The notes under the pieces: generated by a model
The model's database searches: none
Told to the model about the DNA's origin: nothing
What the model saw: the letters and a program-made list of their open reading frames with translations, nothing else
Source: CAXNKH01 sp049296795
Lineage (GTDB): Bacteria; Pseudomonadota; Gammaproteobacteria; Burkholderiales; Burkholderiaceae_C
Length of the DNA stretch: 8,612 bases
Direction: 5' to 3'
NCBI GenBank assembly: GCA_049296795.1
Contig: JBAQTC010000034.1
Span: 1-8,612, forward strand
Translations under genes and position numbers: made by a program
Part shown: positions 2,870 to 7,160 of the stretch, one piece after another
Position numbering within the stretch: position 1 is the stretch's first letter
Layout of the letters: every line of letters starts with the position of its first letter

Positions 2870-5811
2870 ATCGCCGTGACGGCTCAATACTGCGGATACC
2901 GACCGCGAAAATATTCGAGCCGTTACTGCAACCATCTCGGTACAAAGGCGCGCACGGTGGCCGTGGATCGGCCAAGAGCCACTTCTTCTCGGAGTTAGCG
3001 GTAGAGCGATGTGTGCAGCATCCAGGCACTCGTATCGTCTGTGTGCGCGAGGTGCAGCGATCCCTCAAGGAATCGGTCAAACGGACGATTGAAGACAAGA
3101 TCAGGGAATTCGATCTGGGCTCGATGTTCGGTGTGCAGAACGACCAGATACTCACCCCGGGGGGTGGGGTGATTGTATTTCAGGGCATGCAGGACCACAC
3201 AGCCGAATCGATCAAATCGTTGGAGGGGTTCGACGTTGCCTACGTTGAGGAAGCGCAGACCCTGACCGGGCGGTCACTGGAAATGCTCCGACCTACAATA
3301 CGCAGGCCAGGATCTGAGCTGTGGTTCGGGTGGAATCCGAGAAACGCCACCGACCCAGTGGATGAGTTGCTACGTGGCCATGCGATCCCCAAGGACGCCA
3401 TCGTCGTGAAGACGAGCTACCGCGACAATCCGTGGTTTCCGCCGGAACTTGAGATAGAACGACAGCACGACTACAAGCACAATTCCCAGCGGTACGCGCA
3501 TATCTGGGAGGGTGAGTACGAGCCGCAGGCCATTGGCGCCATCTGGGATCGCGCGACGATCAACCGCAACCGGAGGGATCGAGCACCGGAAATGACCCGG
3601 GTGCTGATCGGTGTTGACCCTTCCATCTCCAGTAAGCCAGGATCCGATGAATGCGGAATCGTCGCCGGAGGTCTCGGCACGGATAAGCGCGGATATGTCC
3701 TCGGGGACTATTCGATGAGCGGTACGCCGATGGAATGGGCCAGCCGCGCGATAGACGCCTACGATCTACACGAGGCCGATGCAATCGTTGCGGAGGTAAA
3801 CCAGGGCGGCGAAATGGTGGCGAACACCATACGTTCCGTGAGACCTGGCATACGGATAATCGAGGTCAGAGCCACCCGCGGGAAACATGTTCGGGCCGAA
3901 CCGATCTCCGCTCTGTACGGTCTTGATCGCATCAGTCATGTCGGGTCATTCCCGGAGTTGGAGGCCCAGATGTGCGTTGAAGAAGGAACACTGATTGAGA
4001 CAGCACGGGGACAGATTCCAGTAGAGCAAGTGACTGTGAATGATCTCGTGATGACAAGGGAAGGTTTTGCGTCACTAAGCTGGAGTGGGTATACTGGCAT
4101 GGCTTCTAATTTAATTGAAATAAAAACAGCCAACTCGATATTACGGACAACCAGATGCCACCCAATTTATTTACCGGAGACAAACGAATTTGTGAATGCA
4201 CAGAATGTCTCGCCTTCTCATTGCCTGCTCGAAAGCCCCAAATGGGAAAGTATGGCAATCCGGTCGCGTGGCGTGGAAGATGGTGGGGCAGGATGGTTAG
4301 CGGGCATTACCGAAACAATAAAGTTGGATTACTTCACCGAAAGATTTATGAGGCCCATGTTGGCTTATTATCGTCAGGCGTTGAAATACATCATCGCGAC
4401 GAAGACCCAACTAACAATGAACTGGCAAATCTTGTCCCGCTTACCCGTGCCGAACACCACGCTTTACACGCCCGAATTGGGTTCGATGTCTTTGATGGAA
4501 CCATCACTATTGGCGAATGCGTTATCTGCGGAAATAAAACAGAGACAGTTCGCCTCCAACCCAACGTATTTTGTTCCGGTAGATGCCGTCAAAGAATGCA
4601 CCGTAGACGCAAAGCGGGTTTACAATCTCAGCGTTTCCGAAGGGTATCTACCTGAATATTTCGCTAACGGTATTCTGACGCATAATTGTCTCATTACAGC
4701 CGAGGGTTACGACGGTGAAGGATCGCCAGATCGATGCCTGGCGGCTGGGACCATCGTCGAGACAGAGAGCGGTGGAGTGCCGATAGAGGCCGTGTCCGTT
4801 GGCGACAACGTGCTGACGAGAGCCGGCTATCGGCGCGTTCTGGCAGCAGAGAAAACCGGAAGGGATGTTCCGGTATTGCGCCTCGATATGTCGAATGGAC
4901 GCGCATTAATCGGTACTGGCAATCATCCTGTATTCGTGTCCGGATATGGCTTTATGCGTTTGGACACTCTGGCGCGGGATGATATGCTTTCCGCATGCGA
5001 AGAGAGGTTGTCAAATTCCAGGGCAGGGAATATATCCGCTACCCGGATTCGCCGCATCGGTCAGGTCGCGTTTATTTCTATCACGCGATTGATGGCCGTC
5101 GCCGCAATGGCAGCCGAGCGCTTCATCGGGATATTTGGGAGCATCACAACGGGCCAATCCCGCCAGGCCACCTCATCCACCACAAGGACGATAATCCGCT
5201 CAACAATAGTCCAGACAACCTTGAATGTGTCACGTGCGAGGAACACGCTGGACGCCACCCGCAGATGCTTGAATCTCTCAGGGACCGGATGGCTCACGCC
5301 CGCATTTATGCGAGCGCTTGGCACGGCAGCGACGAGGGCTTGGAATTTCATCGAAAGCTTGGTGCCGCGAGTTGGGCCAATCGTCAACCCATCATTCGTG
5401 CCTGCGATGAATGTGGCTGTGAATATGAAACACTTTCCCGCAAGGGAGACGAGCGATTCTGTTCATTACCGTGTCGTTACCGTTGGTGGGAGAAAAACAG
5501 AACCGATTACGAGAAACGCATCTGTGGCGGGTGCGGAGAGCCGTTTATGGCCAAGCGGTCAACGAACCAGCGCGCATGTTCCCGTAAGTGTGGTTGGGTT
5601 GTCAGACGCCGGAAGGGCTGATGTTCACAACCTAACCGTCGAAGGCGAGAACGAGTACTACGCGAACGGCATTCTCGTTCATAATTGCGATGCACTGGTC
5701 TGGGTGTTCACCGAATTGTTCCCGCGAATGACGAGACGCGAGCGACCGGCGAATCGTCCGATGCCGGCGCGCGCCAATAACCACTACAACCCACACCGGA
5801 TGGGCCGGTGA
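2866..5811 (+). CDS. terL: Terminase large subunit precursor interrupted by two inteins
   Basis: A 981-residue ORF of the Terminase_3-like family, the ATP-driven packaging motor and headful/cos nuclease. ATPase motifs: Walker A GGRGSAKS (residues 31-38), Walker B DVAYVEEA (123-130, probable catalytic Glu129), coupling motif GWNP (155-158). RNase H-like nuclease: Asp251 in GVDPS and Glu310 in AEVNQGG. Inteins occupy residues 370-607 and 624-940. The exteins are 1-369, 608-623 (CLITAEGYDGEGSPDR) and 941-981. Spliced, they give a 426-residue protein, normal for the family, with the join ...EAQM-CLITAEG...SPDR-CDALVWVFTEL. This restores nuclease motif III (Asp942 of the precursor, 387 of the product). 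Without splicing, motif III is displaced by 555 residues, so splicing should be needed for activity. Stop 5809-5811 overlaps the next start as GTGA. Very confident on family and inteins. Confidence 0.95.
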   Translation: MNRRDGSILRIPTAKIFEPLLQPSRYKGAHGGRGSAKSHFFSELAVERCVQHPGTRIVCVREVQRSLKESVKRTIEDKIREFDLGSMFGVQNDQILTPGGGVIVFQGMQDHTAESIKSLEGFDVAYVEEAQTLTGRSLEMLRPTIRRPGSELWFGWNPRNATDPVDELLRGHAIPKDAIVVKTSYRDNPWFPPELEIERQHDYKHNSQRYAHIWEGEYEPQAIGAIWDRATINRNRRDRAPEMTRVLIGVDPSISSKPGSDECGIVAGGLGTDKRGYVLGDYSMSGTPMEWASRAIDAYDLHEADAIVAEVNQGGEMVANTIRSVRPGIRIIEVRATRGKHVRAEPISALYGLDRISHVGSFPELEAQMCVEEGTLIETARGQIPVEQVTVNDLVMTREGFASLSWSGYTGMASNLIEIKTANSILRTTRCHPIYLPETNEFVNAQNVSPSHCLLESPKWESMAIRSRGVEDGGAGWLAGITETIKLDYFTERFMRPMLAYYRQALKYIIATKTQLTMNWQILSRLPVPNTTLYTPELGSMSLMEPSLLANALSAEIKQRQFASNPTYFVPVDAVKECTVDAKRVYNLSVSEGYLPEYFANGILTHNCLITAEGYDGEGSPDRCLAAGTIVETESGGVPIEAVSVGDNVLTRAGYRRVLAAEKTGRDVPVLRLDMSNGRALIGTGNHPVFVSGYGFMRLDTLARDDMLSACEERLSNSRAGNISATRIRRIGQVAFISITRLMAVAAMAAERFIGIFGSITTGQSRQATSSTTRTIIRSTIVQTTLNVSRARNTLDATRRCLNLSGTGWLTPAFMRALGTAATRAWNFIESLVPRVGPIVNPSFVPAMNVAVNMKHFPARETSDSVHYRVVTVGGRKTEPITRNASVAGAESRLWPSGQRTSAHVPVSVVGLSDAGRADVHNLTVEGENEYYANGILVHNCDALVWVFTELFPRMTRRERPANRPMPARANNHYNPHRMGR
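3973..4686 (+). other. Intein 1 (238 aa) in terL nuclease domain
   Basis: It begins at Cys (TGC 3973), the first residue of block A (CVEEGTLIETARGQIPVEQV). Block B carries T-R-C-H with His63 (codon 4159). The C-terminal domain runs from about 4573, with block F VYNLSVSEGYLPEYF and block G ANGILTHN. The last residues are His-Asn and the +1 extein residue is Cys608, so all residues needed for class 1 splicing are present. Between the N-terminal domain (to about 4230) and the C-terminal domain, the terL frame shows no LAGLIDADG or in-frame HNH motif, only an unrecognisable linker of about 110 residues. An HNH gene occupies that stretch in the -1 frame. Composition is lower in GC than the exteins: 4081-4140 is about 37% GC, against about 63% at 3541-3600. 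This suggests recent arrival. Confidence 0.93.
4242..4655 (+). CDS. HNH homing endonuclease nested out of frame inside intein 1
   Basis: This ORF runs in the -1 frame relative to terL. From ATG 4242 it gives 137 residues. The frame is open from 4119, so ATG 4155 and ATG 4293 are alternatives. I prefer 4242 because the HNH family pattern (M-G-K-Y-G-N-x-x-A-W) begins there and because earlier codons overlap the N-terminal splicing domain. Core motif: LHRKIYEAHVG (His32), VEIHHRDEDPTNN (His50, His51, Asn58/59), LANL (Asn63) and E-H-H (His72). A four-cysteine zinc finger follows: CVIC (codons 4518 and 4527) and FCSGRC (codons 4572 and 4584), then a basic tail HRRRKAG. The final 83 bases overlap the intein's C-terminal splicing domain. 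No strong Shine-Dalgarno is visible (GAAAG at 4231). Its likely job is to cut intein-free terL alleles so that repair copies the intein. Confidence 0.8.
   Translation: MGKYGNPVAWRGRWWGRMVSGHYRNNKVGLLHRKIYEAHVGLLSSGVEIHHRDEDPTNNELANLVPLTRAEHHALHARIGFDVFDGTITIGECVICGNKTETVRLQPNVFCSGRCRQRMHRRRKAGLQSQRFRRVST
4735..5685 (+). other. Intein 2 (317 aa) directly before terL nuclease motif III
   Basis: It begins at Cys (TGC 4735) after the extein SPDR. Block A is CLAAGTIVETESGGVPIEAV. Block B is GTGNH with Thr61 and His64 (codon 4924). The C-terminal domain begins near 5578 (VPVSVVGLSDAG), with block F ADVHNLTVEGENEYY and block G ANGILVHN. It ends His-Asn with a +1 Cys (TGC 5686), which then starts CDALVW. 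All canonical splicing residues are present. The central stretch of about 190 residues in the terL frame has no known motif and is rich in Ser, Thr, Ala and Arg, as expected of a shadow frame; an HNH gene lies in the -1 frame there. GC content is closer to the exteins (about 55% at 5161-5220) than in intein 1, suggesting a longer stay. Confidence 0.93.
4995..5621 (+). CDS. HNH homing endonuclease nested out of frame inside intein 2
   Basis: A 208-residue protein in the -1 frame relative to terL. The frame opens at 4983, right after a TGA (4980-4982), so ATG 4995 is essentially the only start. The opening M-R-R-E-V-V-K-F-Q-G-R-x-Y-I-R-Y-P resembles the natural N-terminus of mobile HNH proteins. 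HNH core: ALHRDIWEHHNG (His44), GHLIHHKDDNPLNN (His62, His63, Asn70/71), PDNLECVT (Asn75) and E-H (His84). Two C-terminal four-cysteine zinc fingers follow, CDEC...FCSLPC and CGGC...ACSRKC, then a basic end RRRKG, presumably for DNA-site recognition. The stop TGA (5619-5621) falls where intein block F begins, so the last 44 or so bases also encode the splicing domain. No obvious Shine-Dalgarno is visible. It probably acts in trans as the homing nuclease for the intein 2 allele; target and activity are inferred. Confidence 0.88.
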   Translation: MRREVVKFQGREYIRYPDSPHRSGRVYFYHAIDGRRRNGSRALHRDIWEHHNGPIPPGHLIHHKDDNPLNNSPDNLECVTCEEHAGRHPQMLESLRDRMAHARIYASAWHGSDEGLEFHRKLGAASWANRQPIIRACDECGCEYETLSRKGDERFCSLPCRYRWWEKNRTDYEKRICGGCGEPFMAKRSTNQRACSRKCGWVVRRRKG

Positions 5812-5990
5812 AGACTGAGCGCACCACGGTAACCCCAGAGGAATCGAAAAACGGCTGGGATGACGCCAGCCTGAGAAAGTACCTCGAAAGCCGCAATGAG
5901 GTACAGGCGCAAAAGATTGACCCGCGTCAACGCCGTGTCCGTCCGAACGAGCAGAACCATCGTTATAAGCCGCACAGGTGGAGAGAATGA
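5808..5990 (+). CDS. Small charged protein of unknown function
   Basis: A 60-residue ORF starting at GTG 5808, which overlaps the terL stop (GTGA). A GGATGGG stretch (5799-5804) lies just upstream. No family recognised. The product is strongly hydrophilic: acidic residues around EESKNGWDDASLRKYLESRNE in the first half, then an arginine-rich second half (QRRVRPNEQ, HRYKPHRWRE). There is no signal peptide, membrane segment or cysteine. TGA 5988-5990 overlaps the next start as ATGA. Coupling on both sides and the absence of stops support translation. Its place between terL and head genes suggests a small packaging or head-assembly accessory, but nothing in the sequence proves it. Confidence 0.6.
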   Translation: MKTERTTVTPEESKNGWDDASLRKYLESRNEVQAQKIDPRQRRVRPNEQNHRYKPHRWRE

Positions 5991-6424
5991 GAATCGGAGA
6001 TGTAATCGAATCATCCATGTGGATAACCGGCGACGAGCCGCAGCCACTGCGCCGGCAGTACGAGCGTGATGTCAACAATGCCATCGCCTCCCTGTGCGAG
6101 GAAAACGGCTTCGAGCATGGCCCCGTGAAATTCATCGAGAAGCGTCCTGACGATGATCGGGTTCCTGACGTGCCGGAGCATGTTCAGGGCTCCCGTGTCC
6201 GCCTGTTGGTGGCGGAGGCTGAAATCGTCGGCAAAAGACCTTTGTCCAGCGCCGGGTCGTTCGTTGCCAACCTGGAGAAGAAAGACCTCGATCGGTTGCG
6301 CGCCATCACCCGCCGGAAGTGGGCTGAGCGCCACCAGCACGCCTTGACTGATCAACAGTGCGACGAGTGCATCGAGGAATTGGGACCGGAAGCCGCGCTG
6401 GATACGTTGCGGAGCCTGCATTGA
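5987..6424 (+). CDS. Hypothetical phage protein in head-gene cluster
   Basis: A 145-residue protein from ATG 5987, which overlaps the preceding stop (ATGA) and has GGTGGAGAG just upstream (5977-5985). An in-frame GTG at 5978 is possible but less likely. No characterised family recognised. It opens MRIGDVIESSMWITGDE; the middle has a P-D-V-P-x-H-V-Q-G-S-R-V-R-L-L-V-A-E-A-E strand-like segment; the C-terminal third (DLDRLRAITRRKWAERH) looks helical and basic. There are three cysteines and no transmembrane stretch. Predicted cytosolic. Position between terL and portal suggests a role in head assembly or packaging, which is inference only. TGA 6422-6424 overlaps the next start as TTGA. Confidence 0.75.
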   Translation: MRIGDVIESSMWITGDEPQPLRRQYERDVNNAIASLCEENGFEHGPVKFIEKRPDDDRVPDVPEHVQGSRVRLLVAEAEIVGKRPLSSAGSFVANLEKKDLDRLRAITRRKWAERHQHALTDQQCDECIEELGPEAALDTLRSLH

Positions 6425-6867
6425 TTCGGTACGCTCGTGAAACACTGGAGTCATGGGATGAGGCATGGCCGCTGGTCGAATCTCATTACCACGAGATCGC
6501 ACACTTTCAGGATTTGGCGCTGAAGCCGAACCGGGATGGTTATCTCCAGTGCGAAGCCGCCGGCGGGATACGGGTCTATACCGTGCGCGATGACGGCCGG
6601 CTGGTGGGGTATCAGGTGTTCCTGGTCTCCATGAATCTTCATTACAGCGAGTCGTTACAGGCAATTCAGGACGTGTTATACCTGGCCCCTGAACTCCGCG
6701 GGCGACTGATCGGTTATCGATTCATCCGTTGGTGTGACGAGCAGCTACGGGCTGATGGGGTGGAGGTGGTGATGCAGCACGTCAAGGTAAAACACGATTT
6801 CGGGCCGATGTTGACACGCATGGGGTACGAGCTGATGGAAAATGTTTACGTCAAGAGGCTAAGCTGA
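6421..6867 (+). CDS. GNAT-family N-acetyltransferase-like protein
   Basis: A 148-residue protein whose best start is TTG 6421. It overlaps the previous stop as TTGA and is preceded by GGAG at 6411-6414, six bases away. An upstream in-frame GTG at 6358 would read through the previous gene and is rejected. GNAT features: the strand pair GGIRVYTVRDDGRLVGYQVFL, then L-x-L-A-P-E-L-R-G-R-L-I-G-Y-R-F, matching the acetyl-CoA-binding motif A (R-x-x-G-x-G/A with the second Gly relaxed), and a C-terminal L-x-R-M-G-Y-E-L-M-E-N-V-Y-V-K strand typical of the fold. GNAT proteins transfer acetyl groups to amines. Copies inside head operons of podoviruses are recurrent but their substrate is unknown; modification of a virion or host protein is a guess. 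The stop shares one base with the next ATG (TGATG). Confidence 0.75.
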   Translation: MIRYARETLESWDEAWPLVESHYHEIAHFQDLALKPNRDGYLQCEAAGGIRVYTVRDDGRLVGYQVFLVSMNLHYSESLQAIQDVLYLAPELRGRLIGYRFIRWCDEQLRADGVEVVMQHVKVKHDFGPMLTRMGYELMENVYVKRLS

Positions 6868-7160
6868 TGGGCGGGACAGCAGCGATTATTGCGACGGTTG
6901 CCGGCGCTAAATCCGCCAGTGATTCCAGGCAGGACGCCAAACAGGCGACGGCGCGCATGGACGAGGATCAACGAAAACTCCTCGCGGATCGGGAGACCGC
7001 CAAGATGGATGCCGAAAAAGCCAAGAAGAACAAGCTTCTTGAAGAGATCGGCCGCAAGGGCAGGCGCGCGTCCATTCTCACCTCGTCGTCAGGAACTGCG
7101 GATCAACTCGGTTCCGTGGCCAGGCCACAAGCACAAGCCCTTACCGAGACGCTTGGATGA
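6867..7160 (+). CDS. Small hypothetical protein with predicted helical core
   Basis: A 97-residue protein from ATG 6867, sharing the A of TGATG with the GNAT stop. Residues 1-15 are glycine/alanine-rich and hydrophobic (MGGTAAIIATVAGAK), perhaps a membrane-touching or virion-buried tail, though too short to call a transmembrane helix. Residues about 20-65 are highly charged and probably helical or coiled-coil (rich in Lys, Asp, Glu, Arg). The end contains GRRASILTSSSGTADQLGS. I recognise this as a pattern seen in small unannotated proteins beside connector-type portals, but no function is established. TGA 7158-7160 overlaps the portal ATG as ATGA, so expression is coupled to portal synthesis. 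Confidence 0.7.
   Translation: MGGTAAIIATVAGAKSASDSRQDAKQATARMDEDQRKLLADRETAKMDAEKAKKNKLLEEIGRKGRRASILTSSSGTADQLGSVARPQAQALTETLG

Noticed and set aside
4116..4157. -1 ribosomal slippage at the AAAAA run (4122-4126) joining the intein 1 N-domain to HNH 1
   Set aside because: The run does not form an X-XXY-YYZ heptamer in the terL phase, and intein 2 offers no comparable site in its 12-base window before ATG 4995.
4155..5621. Out-of-frame HNH genes explained as sequencing indels in ordinary in-frame inteins
   Set aside because: This would need two compensating errors in each of two inteins, all giving the same phase. It also cannot explain why the HNH tails overlap the complete C-terminal splicing domains. 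Not fully excluded without reads.
3973..5685. LAGLIDADG endonuclease inside the inteins in the terL frame
   Set aside because: No LAGLIDADG-like helices are visible in the in-frame linkers, which read as shadow sequence rich in Ser, Thr, Ala and Arg.
6011..6664. 217-residue open frame on the minus strand
   Set aside because: It lies antisense across two well-supported + strand genes, has no recognisable motif, and is typical of GC-rich antisense shadows. The same applies to the 157- and 167-residue minus frames at 1332-1805 and 5632-6135.
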